Source: Metridium senile (taxonomy: Eukaryota > Cnidaria > Anthozoa > Actiniaria > Metridiidae). Taken from it: a stretch of DNA of 64,000 bases. A model generated the notes under the pieces. The model had not been told where the DNA came from. It saw nothing but the letters and a program-made list of their open reading frames with translations, and ran no database searches. The stretch's first letter is position 1, and each line of letters starts with the position of its first letter. Shown here one piece after another: positions 24,438 through 36,092 of this stretch. The position numbers and the translations under genes are program-made. The stretch spans positions 9,389,101-9,453,100 of the forward strand of contig OX459101.1 in the NCBI GenBank assembly GCA_949775045.1. Direction: 5' to 3'.

Positions 24438-25329
24438 TTGTTTGAGCTCCCACTTAAAGCTAGTTCATTTTATGTTAAAACTCGAATGACAACCAATAAG
24501 AAAGAAAAAGATAACAGTATGAGCAAAGACATATCAAAAATACAAAAACAAAATGAAGATTTGAAGAAGAAAGCCGCCGAATTTGAACAGGAGCTAAAAG
24601 AAATGAAAGACAAGATGGCCGCCATGAACAACGAGCCCAAAGAACTGGATAAAAGTGTCCAGTTCTTATCTGACGAATACGAAGATTTTAAATCTTTTAA
24701 ATCTGCAATGGAGAGGGATTTTAGCAGAATGTCATCTACACTAAATCTCACTTGGAAGAAGGTATAGCCAAAATCGATGAAGCTATCGAAGCAATTCACA
24801 AGTATAGTTACCAGTATAACCTCAAAATTCTTGGCATACCTCAGAAAGGCCGAAAAGAAACCTCAAAGGAAACCTTAAACTATTTCAAGGAATTGGTGCA
24901 GAAATATTGCCGTATGACATCGATATTGCCCACAGAGTCCCATCTCGTAACGTAAATTATCCTCCGCCGATAATCTGCAAATTCACTCGAAGGATTGCAA
25001 AGGAGACAGTTATGAGCTGCAAGAGTGAAATTAACAAAATTGATCTTGAAAAGATTGGGCTAACAAAGTCAACGGGCAGAATCGGTATTTATGACCACCT
25101 TACACCCAATACACAAGCCTTATTCAACAAAGCCAAGATCTTTCAGAAGGATAATAATTACGCCTTCTGCTGGACAAAAAACTCCACCGTGTTAATGAAA
25201 GAGTTTGAAGACTCCGACGTTATCCGAGTCACCAGCCCTGAAGTACTAGAGAATTTGAATAGTAATGCTTTTGGACCTTTTGAACCATCCAGTGTACCGC
25301 CTGGTATCCCGTCTAGAGGAAGACCATGA
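24438..25329 (+). pseudogene. LINE ORF1-like protein, frameshifted
   Basis: The N-terminal coiled coil (QKQNEDLKKKAAEFEQELK) is followed by an RRM-like ORF1p segment (YQYNLKILGIPQK, DIDIAHRVPSR, ICKFTRRIAKE) and a basic C-terminus. The coding passes through three frames with shifts near 24745 and 24915, so the gene is broken. The architecture matches the L1/Tx1-type ORF1 proteins that accompany some metazoan LINEs. No matching ORF2 follows on the plus strand, so it is an isolated fragment. Confidence 0.65.
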
Positions 25330-25338
25330 TTACCAGTC

Positions 25339-25422
25339 GTTTCGCTACTTAGCACTTTCGCTACCAGTACTTTCGCTACTGAAAAGGTTCTTTCGCTACC
25401 TTGTCAATGGTTCTTTCGCTAC
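25339..25422. repeat. Five dispersed copies of TTTCGCTAC
   Basis: TTTCGCTAC occurs five times within 84 bp with spacers of 6-14 nt, directly after the ORF1 fragment. It may be a subterminal repeat of a mobile element; no ends were recognised. Confidence 0.5.
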
Positions 25423-25629
25423 TTACTCACAGTATGACTAAATATCTCAAAGTTTCATAGTTAAAAAGTCGCTTTGAAGCTGGTGGAGTATAATAATAGA
25501 ATATTGTGGTAAGTAGCAAAAGTATTATTTAGTAACTATACGGGCAAGTGGTCATTTTCATTGACGTACATCGAATTCATTTAATTAATACTATCTCTTC
25601 TCAGTCAATAATTGACGTTTAAGTTTATT

Positions 25630-25760
25630 GAAATCTGTATCTGATTTTTAAAGAATTCCCATTCTGCCATCATTTCTATCGCAACGAGATTTCACACGCT
25701 GTTTTACTTGCAGTCCAGTAATTTGTATGTTTGTTAAACTCATAACGTGAACAAAGAGAT
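25630..25760 (-). pseudogene. Remnant of a CTLD exon of the gene A/B family
   Basis: The minus strand from about 25755 matches the start of the gene A lectin exon (CSRYEFNK, YWTASKTACE) and then GCAGAATGGGAATTC. It has lost the splice acceptor, about 25 nt at the exon start and an internal piece. Sequence to the right up to about 26690 and from 27247 matches the gene A 5' region (9050-9740), so this is a third, decayed copy of the unit. Confidence 0.7.
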
Positions 25761-25967
25761 AAAAAGACTTCGAAGTCATGCACTTCCTTACTTCTTCTTT
25801 CAATACTTATTTATCAGTAAGAAATTGTTGTGATAAGCAGCTAATTTAAGAGCCTATAAACCCTGGCTGTTTGCTATTTCTATTAAAAGTACTGGTCCAA
25901 AATAACAATTTTCCAGAAGAATAAAATACTGCGATAAAAACTGTGCATTTTATAGCGGTTTGAATAT

Positions 25968-26156
25968 GTGTTATTTGGGCTTCCTGTGTAATAAAATCGG
26001 AGTTTATTGATATGAGCTGGTGACAATATCGATGACGTAGTGTTCGGGATAGCGTCTTGCTTCAATAGTTTCTATCCCGGACACTACGTCATCAATATTG
26101 TCACCAGCTCATATCAATAACCTCCGATTTTTTTAAACAGGAAGCCCAAACAACAC
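25968..26156. repeat. Long near-perfect hairpin element
   Basis: Arms of about 85 nt are nearly exact complements, starting GTGTTATTTGGGCTTCCTGT and ending with its complement. The centre is about 20 nt. This is a non-coding foldback element inserted in the decayed lectin copy. Confidence 0.65.
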
Positions 26157-26697
26157 TTTTTTGGCATGAAATTGTATTCATTTGAAATTATAAGAAGCTC
26201 ATTCCTCTTTTCAATGCAACCCGTGGAATTTTTATTCATTTCTTTGTTGATATGTGCTTGATGCCATATTACTACGGACTTTAAAATAGTAAAATTATCA
26301 ACAATTCATTGAAAACTATTGATTCTGCTGTAGATCGTCGGTATATCACGAGAACTGCGTGTATTATGCTCTAAATCACAAACTAAGGTATGAGCACGAA
26401 GTTACATTTTTGTTATTTTATAATGATCTCGATGTTCTTTCAAAACCAAATGATAATATCAAAATGCAACAGGGCAGTATATAGTAATATTTCCTTTCAT
26501 GCTCACGTTCTTCAGTGAAAACTTAAGTCGGCAAAATTATAAATTGAACAGTTTTGTTTCTCAATAAATATCAATGTGTGGCTACTGAATTGACTATTTT
26601 AATTTGTTATATAAACAAGGACGTTCGTACTTACTTTAGACGTCCATGAGATGAAAATGGGACTTATAAGAGTATCAATAAAACCACAAAGCCCATA

Positions 26698-27246
26698 CTA
26701 CCGTTATCGTTGAAGTGCGACCCCCGAAGTTTGATTTCTCGTTTGCAAACTAGCATTTTGTCGGCCGTCAATCAAAATACTAGGAACGAGTTTGACCAAG
26801 TAATCCAAAATGGAGTTGATGAATGAAAAGCGTAAACAGAACGGTAAATCTCGTTCTCTGCTGGCCCGTACCGTACCGTGCCCTGAATGGTATAAAACAT
26901 AGCCTCTACTAGCAAGAAATTATATTTAGTACCGTCGTTTTAGCCTATATATATACAGAATCGAAACATGGCGGCCAATTTGAATAACTATTGTTCTTGA
27001 CTGGCTAGCCTCATACATGTAAAAACTATTTTGTGTTCCGCCGGACATGAGCACGAGGCTAACGAGTCAAGAATTATAGCAGGTCACCGTATTTTGATTC
27101 AGTCTATGATTTACCGTTTGTCAGCGATCGACCGATGGATCACTCGGTCAAACTCGTTGCTAGTAGGTCTGATCGACTGCCGACCAAATGCTAGTTTGCA
27201 AATGAGACATCAAATTTCGGGGGTCGCACTTCAATGATAACGGTAG
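26698..27246. mobile_element. 549-bp TA-flanked MITE (mariner-type target)
   Basis: Terminal inverted repeats of about 100 nt begin CTACCGTTATCGTTGAAGTG and read back from 27246. TA dinucleotides sit at 26696-26697 and 27247-27248. The paralogous sequences near 9700 and 60948 read straight through (GCCCTTAACTTT), so this is an insertion with TA duplication, the Tc1/mariner target. Small ORFs inside are not conserved coding. Confidence 0.7.
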
Positions 27247-27259
27247 TAACTTTTAACAA

Positions 27260-28241
27260 CTATTTTCACTACATAAAACTCCGCGAAATACAGGCAAGCG
27301 TTATGCAAATAACCTAGATCTTGTTGAAACACCTTCATTCTGTGTCGAGCATCATCGCCACGGGCATTTTAGAGGTATTTAAACCTCCTCGCACCATAAT
27401 TCAGGGCTTTTAGACGATTTCGCCAACGCGGCTAGATAGGTCGTTTCTCTTGTTGTATTCCAAAGTCGCCGGAGCAGAGTTACTCCTTATATGAACCTCA
27501 AGAACCTAGCTGTGTCTACTGTGTTAGAACTGGCCGCCTTTGTTGTAAATGAATTGAATCATCTACAACTGTTGTTTATACAATTAATTGTTTCCCTTCT
27601 AACATGAACAATCCATTCGTATATAATGAAATAATATGCGTTTTACATGTAGCACCCCTCCCCAAAACATACTTATAATACTGTAATACTTGAGATTGTC
27701 GTCAATAATAATATCCCTAGCCTCCCCTCCCACATTAAAATAAACAAACTTCTAGTACTGGTGTACCTGAGATTGTCACCAATAGTACTCTCCCTAGCCT
27801 CCCCTCCCAAATAAAAAATAGCAATACGTGTTTTCCTTTCATTTTATTGCATATTTCACAATCATAATCTATATACACATGTAAATGAGGCAATTAGTGG
27901 CCTGTCAAAACATTGCTACTAAGTGAAAGTACTTTAATCCTTCGGGTTTTCTTGATCATTTTTATCTAGTAATAAAACACTACAAACACTAGACAGTGCT
28001 AAGAGCCCAGAGGATATCAGCCGACGAGTTTTACACGAGAGTCATAAAGCGGAAAGATTTTTACATATTGTCCTATGGACTACTCAAAATCTGCCTATAT
28101 GCAGATATAGTTTAACTTCTATATACATATATATTGCGAGGTGGAGAGAGATGGGAGAGGCAATTTCAGTGGCATGAATGTTCCTCAACTAAAATGCAAA
28201 ATTTACAATTTTCTTAACTAACTTTGACAGCGATTGTAGTG
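27260..28241. other. Intergenic, no gene seen
   Basis: AT-rich sequence with two imperfect copies of a CTGTAATACTTGAGATTGTC-like block near 27680 and 27765. Nothing coding is supported. It lies downstream of gene E and would contain its polyadenylation site. Confidence 0.4.
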
Positions 28242-31200
28242 TTATGGAATGCATATGATTCCAACATCTTCTCTATGAACGCAGTTATGCGTTCCCCATG
28301 TTAAATGGTTGCAGTCAAGCAGCTTTGATTCTTGACCAGTACATACCACATCGTCCAGCCAGATGGGATCAATTCCTACACCGAATGCTGTGGTGAGGTA
28401 TGTCTGCACGCCACTGAATCCAAGTTGCCTACAAGCAACCGTGGCTGCATTCGTGTTCCAGAAATCGTTACATACAGTACCCCAAGTACCGCTGTGATAG
28501 ACTTCCAATCGACCTTCATGTTTTTTCGATGAGCCCACTAGACGAAAACCATCTGAAGATAATGTTTTTTAGAAAAAAAAAAAAAAAAATTAGAATCATT
28601 CTTATACTAAAATAAACGACAACAATCCAGTTATTTATAATCCATCCAATTAATTTTCCATCCAACCTTCCATCCATCCAACCTTCCATCCAACCTTCCA
28701 TCCAACCTTCCATCCATCCAACCTTCCATCTAACCTTCCATCCAACCTTCCATCTAACCTTCCATCAATCCAACCTTCCATCCAACATTCCATCCAACCT
28801 TCCATCCAACCTTCCATCCAACCTTCCATCCAACCTTCCATCCAACCTTCCGTCCATCCAACCTTCCATCTAACCTTCCATCCATCCAACCTTCCATCCA
28901 ACATTCCATCCAACCTTCCATCTAACCTTCCATCCATCCAACCTTCCATCCAACATTTCATCCAACCTTCCATCCAACCTTCCATCCAACCTTCCATCCA
29001 ACCTTCCATCCAACCTTCCGTCCATCCAACCTTCCATCTAACCTTCCATCCATCCAACCTTCCATCCAACATTCCATCCAACCTTCCATCTAACCTTCCA
29101 TCCATCCAACCTTCCATCCAACATTCCATCCAACCTTCCATCCAACCTTCCATCCAACCTTCCATCCAACCTTCCATCTAACCTTCCATCCAACCTTCCA
29201 TCCAACCTTCCATCCAACCTTCCATCCAACCTTCCATCCAACCTTCCATCCAACCTTCCATTCATCCAACCTTCCATCCAACCTTCCATCCATACAACCT
29301 TCCATCTAACCTTCCATCCAACCTTCCATCCAACCTTCCATCCAACCTTCCATCCAACCTTCCATCCAACCTTCCATCCAACCTTCCGTCCATCCAACCT
29401 TCCATCTAACCTTCCATCCATCCAACCTTCCATCTAACCTTCCATCCATCCAACCTTCCATCCAACATTCCATCCATCCAACCTTCCATCCAACCTTCCA
29501 TCCAACCTTCCATCCAACCTTCCATCCAACCTTCCATCCAACCTTCCGTCCATCCAACCTTCCATCTAACCTTCCATCCAACCTTCCATCTAACCTTCCA
29601 TCCAACCTTCCATCTAACCTTCCATCCAACCTTCCATCCAACCTTCCATCTAACCTTCCATCTAACCTTCCATCTAACCTTCCATCCAACCTTCCATCTA
29701 ACCTTCCATCCATCCAACCTTCCATCTAACCTTCCATCCAACCTTCCATCTAACCTTCCATCCATCAAACCTTCCATCCAACATTCCATCCAACCTTCCA
29801 TCCAACCTTCCATCCAACCTTCCATCCAACCTTCCATCCAACCTTCCGTCCATCCAACCTTCCATCCAACCTTCCATCCAACCTTCCATCCATCCAACCT
29901 TCCATCTAACCTTCCATCCAACCTTCCATCTAACCTTCCATCCAACCTTCCATCTAACCTTCCATCCAACCTTCCATCCAACCTTCCATCCAACCTTCCA
30001 TCTAACCTTCCATCTAACCTTCCATCCAACCTTCCATCTAACCTTCCATCCAACCTTCCATCCATCCAACCTTCCATTCAACCTTCCATCCAACCTTCCA
30101 TCTAACCTTCCATCTAACCTTCCATCCATCCAACCTTCCATCTAACCTTCCATCCATCCAACCTTCCATCCAACCTTCCATCCATCCAACCTTCCATCCA
30201 ACCTTCCATCCATCCAACCTTCCATCTAACCTTCCATCCAACCTTCCATCTAACCTTCCATCCAACCTTCCATCCAACCTTCCATCTAACCTTCCATCCA
30301 ACCTTCCATCCAACCTTCCATCCAACCTTCCATCCATCCAACATTCCATTCAACCTTCCATCCAACCTTCCATCTAACCTTCCATCTAACCTTCCATCCA
30401 TCTAACCTTCCATCTAACCTTCCATCCAACCTTCCATCCAACCTTCCATCTAACCTTCCATCCAACCTTCCATCCAACCTTCCATCCAACCTTCCATTCA
30501 ACCTTCCATCCATCCAACCTTCCATTCAACCTTCCATCCAACCTTCCATCTAACCTTTCATCTAACCTTCCATCCATCCAACCTTCCATCTAACCTTCCA
30601 TCCATCCAACCTTCCATTCAACCTTCCATCTAACCTTCCATCTAACCTTCCATCCATCCAACCTTCCATTCAACCTTCCATCCAACCTTCCATCTAACCT
30701 TCCATCTAACCTTCCATCCATCCAACCTTCCATCTAACCTTCCATCCATCCAACCTTCCATCCAACCGTCCATCCAACCTTCCATCCATCTAACCTTCCA
30801 TCTAACCTTCCATCCATCCATGGCCAACCTTCCATTCAACCTTCCATCCATCTTCCATCTATCCAACCTTCCATTTAACCTTCCATCCAACCTTCCATCT
30901 AACCTTCCATCCAATCCAACCTTCCATTCCACCTACCATCCAACCTTCCATCCAACACATCCAACATAGTAACCAATCAAAAAAGCAACAACTTGAATCG
31001 CACCGTGTCTTTGAAAGACCTCAAAGGTTCAACTATTTGCAATGACCACCATTACCACTCAAATGTTAAGCTGCAATGTAACTTACATGTTTCACAATTG
31101 CGACCATAGTAACCTTTCACACACTGGCAAGTGTAGTCTATGTGGTTGGAGTGGTTTATACACGTTCCCCCGTTCTGGCAAACTTTTTCTGCGTACTCGC

Positions 31201-33409
31201 ACGGCTGAAAAAAATATATTTCTAAATGATAAATGCATGTAAACTGACAAAAGAACAGTGTTTTTGCAATGTTTTTAGCTACTTAATATCTCGCAATGCG
31301 TCTGAAAAATATATATTTCTAAATGATAAACGCATGTAAACTGACACAAGAACAGTGTTTTTGCAATGTTTTTAGCTACTTGTCTCGCAATGCTGTTGCC
31401 ACACAAGTTGCTGAAGAATTGCATAGTGTAATAGAGGATGTCTCGCATGTGCATGGCCGACCTTTATTTGATGTGCCGCCAGAGGACTAATTACTCAGGC
31501 TGAGCCTGTCAGTGAGCCTAGGTTTACCTTTTCTATCTATGGGTGTATCGTTGTGTCGAGATTACACATGACGTAATGGCACAGGTAAACCACCTATCAA
31601 TTACTACTCTATGATGTAGCCTGAGTAAACGCACTAAGTGCGTCTAGTTACTTTTATTATTATACCTCACAAATAATCCTCCAATCATATCTCCGTATTT
31701 TAGTCACGAGGCGATCCATTATTTTGCGATACTGTACAGCACTTATTGGCCTACAACATTATAATTACTTACTCGAGATATGTTCGAGATATGTTAAAAA
31801 AATATAATAAAATACCTATAGGATTCATTTTCTCCCATTATGGCATATAGTTAAAGTGCACCTGGCGCCCTTCATGATATTTTGCAAATCGATCTGTTTT
31901 ACATGAGGTTTATGATAAGTGTACTTAATATTTCTCGATGTCGACCTCTCCTTTTTGAGATATGAACATTTGAAATCTGAAAACGCAAATGAGGTGACGT
32001 TATCCCAGGAATTTGTCAAAGTTTTGTTTCAAGCTGACAGCAAGCTTGTTTTTGTAAAGTAGTAAAAATGTTAATGGTAGTGTGAATATTAATTAGTAAT
32101 ACAGATTGGACTTTAAAAAATTGCTATAATTAATTCCAGAGAACTTTTGTATATTTAATGAGGCCTGGGATGACGTCACTTCATTTTCATTTTCAGATTT
32201 CAAAGGTTTGTATCTCAGAAAGGAGAAGTCGACATCAAGAAAAATTAAGTACACTTATTATACACCTCATGTACAACAGATTCGCAAAATATCATGAAAG
32301 GCGTCAGTGCACTTTAAGCCTCAATTTCAATATTAGGCTCGACCTGCGGCTTCAATATTGAATTCTCGACTTAATTATTCTGCCATAATGGACTAGGATG
32401 AATCCAATAAGTTTATAATGACCTTTAAAGGGATTAAGAGTAAAATAATCCATACCATATTCCCTTCAATTCTGGTATTTTATCATAGTGATATCTTTGT
32501 TGCTCTGATAAGTTTATTTTACAACCTATTTTTGACAAACAAAAACGAAATCTACGATCTTTTATCAAAATTCTAGATCGTGTTTAAGACAATTTTAAGA
32601 CAATATTCTCCCGTGTGGAGCTCTACTAAAATGAGAGAAAATCGGAGAGGATTTACTAATCAGTTTCAAAATAAGATGGGGTCGAGGAGAACCTAATATA
32701 AAGGCTTTCGTAAATATATTTCAATAATATTTATATGGAAAACACGAGTAATAAAAGGTACTTTGGAAGGTTGGATGTTATGCCTAGTCTGGGACCTAAA
32801 CTCGCCTTAACTCGCAGTGAGTTTGGGCGAGACTGCGAGAGTTAAGGCGAGTTAAGGGAAAATCACAACATGTCAATGCTGCGAGTTAATGCGAGTTCAG
32901 GCGAGTTTAGGTCCCAGACTAGGCCTATTGTTTTGTTATTATAAATTTTAGCAATTCTGGGAAGCGAATTACCCCTAATATTTAGTATTTCAATTCAATA
33001 AACTTCCTATTTTATTTATCTTGTGGTAATAAAGATGTAATGTATAATCAATTCATGGATAATACTGTAAGTTGCAACTTACCATCAGTCTTGTATAGTG
33101 GTGATAGCTGTCCGACCTTTTCAAAGGTCCGTACTTATCTTTGGGCACTCGTTCACTCAGCAAAATGCACTCGTACGTACCATCTTGATCGGGCTTGGCA
33201 GCCATGTTTATAGACTTGCATTCTGGCACCAAATGGTTGCATTGCATAAAGCACGACATATCACTTTCTTCAGTATAAACTTTAATAACCGTTGCTTCTA
33301 ATCGATGAAACTTGAGAACAGAGAAATAAGATGAATGGCTCTGGGTGTTACAAAACCGTAGAATAAGAACGAAAGAGAGACATGAAAAGAAAAATCCCAT
33401 TTTCGTCAA
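28242..33409 (-). CDS. Gene E: secreted PAN/Apple-EGF-SRCR protein
   Basis: Three exons with matching phases and GT-AG sites: 33409-33083 (phase 0), 31204-31087 and 28552-28242, totalling 756 nt or 251 residues. Exon 1 gives a signal peptide ([16 protein letters not shown]) and a PAN/Apple-type segment ([27 protein letters not shown]). Exon 2 encodes one EGF domain with six cysteines (PCEY...CQNGGTC...CQC...NC). Exon 3 is one SRCR domain ([31 protein letters not shown]) with six cysteines, ending at TAA 28242-28244. No transmembrane helix is seen, so it is probably secreted. SRCR and PAN domains usually bind protein or glycan ligands, and a role in recognition or matrix is inference. Intron 2 holds a 2.3-kb minisatellite. 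The start could also be the second ATG, three codons on. Alternative extra exons cannot be excluded. Confidence 0.8.
28655..30966. repeat. 2.3-kb minisatellite, 12/16-bp units, in gene E intron
   Basis: An almost uninterrupted array of 12-bp units (CCAACCTTCCAT, variant CTAACCTTCCAT), with 16-bp units made by an extra CCAT. Variants recur in higher-order blocks, for example CCAACCTTCCGTCCAT spaced repeatedly in 28840-29870, which suggests unequal exchange of larger segments. Long minus-strand open frames rich in Gly-Trp-Met-Glu or Asp-Gly-Arg-Leu arise only because 12 is a multiple of three; they are not genes. Confidence 0.9.
31855..32313. mobile_element. 459-bp TTAA-flanked foldback MITE
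   Basis: TTAA at 31851-31854 and 32314-32317 bounds long inverted arms: AGTGCACCTGGCGCCCTTCA on the left, TGAAAGGCGTCAGTGCACT on the right, with similarity for about 150 nt each side. TTAA target duplication is the hallmark of piggyBac-type transposition. It lies in intron 1 of gene E. Confidence 0.65.
32782..32924. repeat. Hairpin MITE with GCGAGTTAAG motifs
   Basis: GCCTAGTCTGGGACCTAAAC on the left is mirrored by its complement ending at 32924. Repeated GCGAGTTAA-type motifs lie inside. Intron 1 of gene E, non-coding. Confidence 0.55.
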
Positions 33410-33691
33410 AGGATTATCGTCTGCAACGTTTAACTCTATTTATTCTATGTAGCAGTTATCTTTAAGTGTTGCATGCTTCATTTGCGCGACCATGAATGAT
33501 TTAAGAATAGACTAGAAGACGTATAGTTCATTTATATATTACTTAACGAATGGAAAATGGAAACACCATATCAGTACTAATAGACCCGTAATTACTTTAA
33601 TGAAAGTCTTCCGCGAAAGAGAAACGAGCATTGACGAATCTTTATTACTTCAAACAGAGTCGGAACAAAGGATACCATTTCTTGTGATACA

Positions 33692-34210
33692 GTTTAATTA
33701 AAGTATCTATATTAAAGAAGAAAATACTATTGTTTGGAAATTAATGAACGAAATACTATTTTGGAGGATACGAATTGTTATTATAAAGTTTAATTAAAGT
33801 ATTTATAGTAAAGAAGAAAATATTATTGTTTGAAATGAAATAGACGAAATTTAATTTAAATTAAACAAAGATTTGATTCCTCTAAAGATGGCTGCGAAGG
33901 CCGAAAACTCAAGAGAAGTTTTAAAAAAATTAAAAGGTTGAAGAACAACGTTTACAGTTTGATTAAAGTATTTATATTAAAGAAGAAAATATTATTGTTT
34001 GAAAATAAATGGACGAAATACTATTTTGGAGGATACGATTTCTTATTGCATAGTCTAATTAAAGTATCTATATTAAAGAAGAAAATATTATTGTTTGAAA
34101 AGAAATAGACGAAATTTAATTTAAACCAAACAAATCTTTCATTCCTCTCTATCCCTAACCCTAACCCTAATCCTAAGTTTTTAAAAAAAAATAAAAGGTT
34201 GAGGACCAAC
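33692..34210. repeat. Two tandem copies of a 265-bp higher-order repeat
   Basis: GTTTAATTAAAGTATCTATA-like blocks begin at 33692, 33788, 33957 and 34053. The spacings of 96, 169 and 96 nt mean a two-part unit of 265 bp occurs twice. Three CCCTAA units at about 34153-34171 end the second copy; this is too short to call telomeric. Confidence 0.6.
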
Positions 34211-34587
34211 AACTAATTTAATTTGTTTACAAACAGAAGCAGTTTTGTGTACAAAGAATCCCGCAATCGCGTGAGGTTTTGATAAATAGCCGAAAACGTT
34301 TAAGTGAGTTTTAATATATGCAGATGATCTATGAAATATTGCACTTTTAGTTTAATTACTATATTATATATCTTGGGGGAAAAAACGAATGAAAAGAAAA
34401 TAAATCAATAAAATTATAAAGGTAAGGAATGGATAAGATAAGTACATAAAAAAATAACCGATAAATAATTATATAAAGCAAAGACAAGAGCTGGTTGATT
34501 AATAATAGACATGTATGGTTGCTAGTTTAATAAATAAATCGAGATATCCAATAAGGAATGACAAGACACAGGGCTGATATGAATTAA

Positions 34588-34700
34588 AACAATACAAACA
34601 AACAAACAAACGAACAAACAAACTGGTAAACAAACAAACAAGCAGACAGACAGACAGACAAGCAAACAAACAGACAGACAGACAGACAGATAGTCAAGCA
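34588..34700. repeat. AAAC/CAGA microsatellite
   Basis: Compound simple repeat of ACAAACAAAC and CAGACAGACAGA tracts, with a low-complexity antisense ORF that is not a gene. Confidence 0.8.
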
Positions 34701-35439
34701 AACAAAACACAAACTAACAAATGAATGAATCATAATAAATTAATAGTGATGATGACAATCATCCTTAGCACTAGTATATAAAATAATGCTCTGAGATTTA
34801 TATTTGACAGTACAAATAAACATTTAAAACAAAACACCTCTATTAACTCTGCATTTAATGAGTGGCAAAATGATATACACATTTATGGTATTTCCTGCTC
34901 TAATTTAAATTCTATACATAATTTACAAACAAGAGTACAACCTATTATGCTATTTCCTGGGTGTCCTTCCTGACATGAATTACACCCCAAGAACTTCTGA
35001 TCATAACAACTTTATTATCTTAGGTGCATGTATGAACCATGTAGGGGGGACACTATGTCCTTTTGTTCTCTCACCTGTATATAATGTATATACGAACCTT
35101 CAAAAAAATAAACTTATTAATTAAGTCTCTGATTAATATCCGAAAACATCTTTATTACGGCGCCCCTCGCTAAGTCAAGCAAACAAAACAGACACTACAT
35201 AGTTCGATCTGTCTCTTTTGTATTTGCTCTTTGCAATAACATAAGTATATTGGAATATATACTTGATGGGAAAAATATTGAATGGCTATAAAGACAGCAT
35301 GCAGTACGTAAACATCGTGTGCATTTTGTTGCAAGGGGTCGTTTTTATATTTTTGTTTCTATGACTCCGCTATTAAGGAAGAGGAACCAATATTCAAAAT
35401 TAACTTTCTCCCTATTTCTCCCATCTCCTTTATTTCTTT

Positions 35440-35548
35440 AGGTAATATAATGAAATTTGTAACACCGTTAAAAATGTTGACTTAACTTTACTGACGTTTT
35501 GAGCTTTAGGCCTTTGTCAGAGTGTTACAAATTTCATTATATTACCTA
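35440..35548. repeat. Hairpin with degenerate hammerhead-like core
   Basis: TAGGTAATATAATGAAATTT and its complement close a 109-nt stem. On the minus strand the interior reads CTGACAAAGGCCTAAAGCTC followed by AAAACGTC, close to the hammerhead pattern CUGANGA, stem II, GAAAC, but with two core changes. Probably a decayed mobile-element terminus just before the BEL insertion. Confidence 0.4.
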
Positions 35549-35676
35549 TCGATTATATCAAACACCGACGCAGCCTATACTAGTTTACTCTCTAGTTTCC
35601 ATTAATGTTTATCAATAAACTCATGAAATGATTTGTTAAAAACCATTTAAGCCGCTTAAGGTTATAAACTGAACTA

Positions 35677-36069
35677 TGTTAAGTTTATAGCTCTGTTTTA
35701 ATTTGGTCTACTGTATGCTTCATTTAGTTTTAATTCCCTAGACACATTTTGGTTATTATAATTTATTCGGTTTCTTTGTATTTTTTGTGCCTATGAATTT
35801 TTAGTTTAGTACACACTTGGACTCCGTTGTAGTTAGTTGTATTCGGTCGCTATCGACAGTTTTTTGGAGGTTTAGACGTTCCTTCACGTATACTCAAATG
35901 AGTCGTTTGTGCATCAAATATTTGTAAGTATTTTCGTTTAATTAGTTTTCTGTTTAGTATATAGTCTTAAGTTGTTCACTGTTACCTTTAGGAACTGATG
36001 TACTTAGTGGAATGTCATGTTCAAGTAAAATGTACGAATCTACCCGCCTTAGTTAATTGTGAATTAACA
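35677..36069 (+). repeat. 5' LTR of the intact BEL/Pao element
   Basis: A 393-bp TG...CA segment starting TGTTAAGTTTATAGCTCTG and ending ATTGTGAATTAACA. It is identical by eye to the segment at 42153-42545. The flanking pentamers are AACTA on the left and AACCA on the right, a near-match for a 5-bp target duplication. Only 23 nt separate the LTR from the ORF start. Confidence 0.85.
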
Positions 36070-36092
36070 AACGTTCAAATATTTGCCCGGAT

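Larger units (their letters stand above)
33410..35676. other. Upstream region of gene E, repeats only
   Basis: No coding exon is supported between the gene E start and the BEL element. It contains the 265-bp higher-order repeat, the CAGA/AAAC microsatellite, an AT-rich stretch (34730-35400) and the 35440-35548 hairpin. The gene E promoter should lie near its left edge; no core motif stands out. Confidence 0.45.

Noticed and set aside
25339..25422. CRISPR-like array
   Set aside because: Nine-base repeats with irregular spacers in an animal genome; no cas genes or regular spacing.
28516..30932. Many long minus-strand ORFs rich in Met-Glu-Gly-Trp or Asp-Gly-Arg-Leu
   Set aside because: They are reading frames of a 12-bp minisatellite inside an intron; no start context, splice site or unique sequence supports a gene.
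31042..31242. Plus-strand ORF opposite the EGF exon
   Set aside because: It is the antisense shadow of the gene E EGF exon, whose cysteine pattern and splice sites fit the minus strand.
34153..34171. Telomeric CCCTAA array
   Set aside because: Only about three units, embedded in another tandem repeat; no evidence of a chromosome end.
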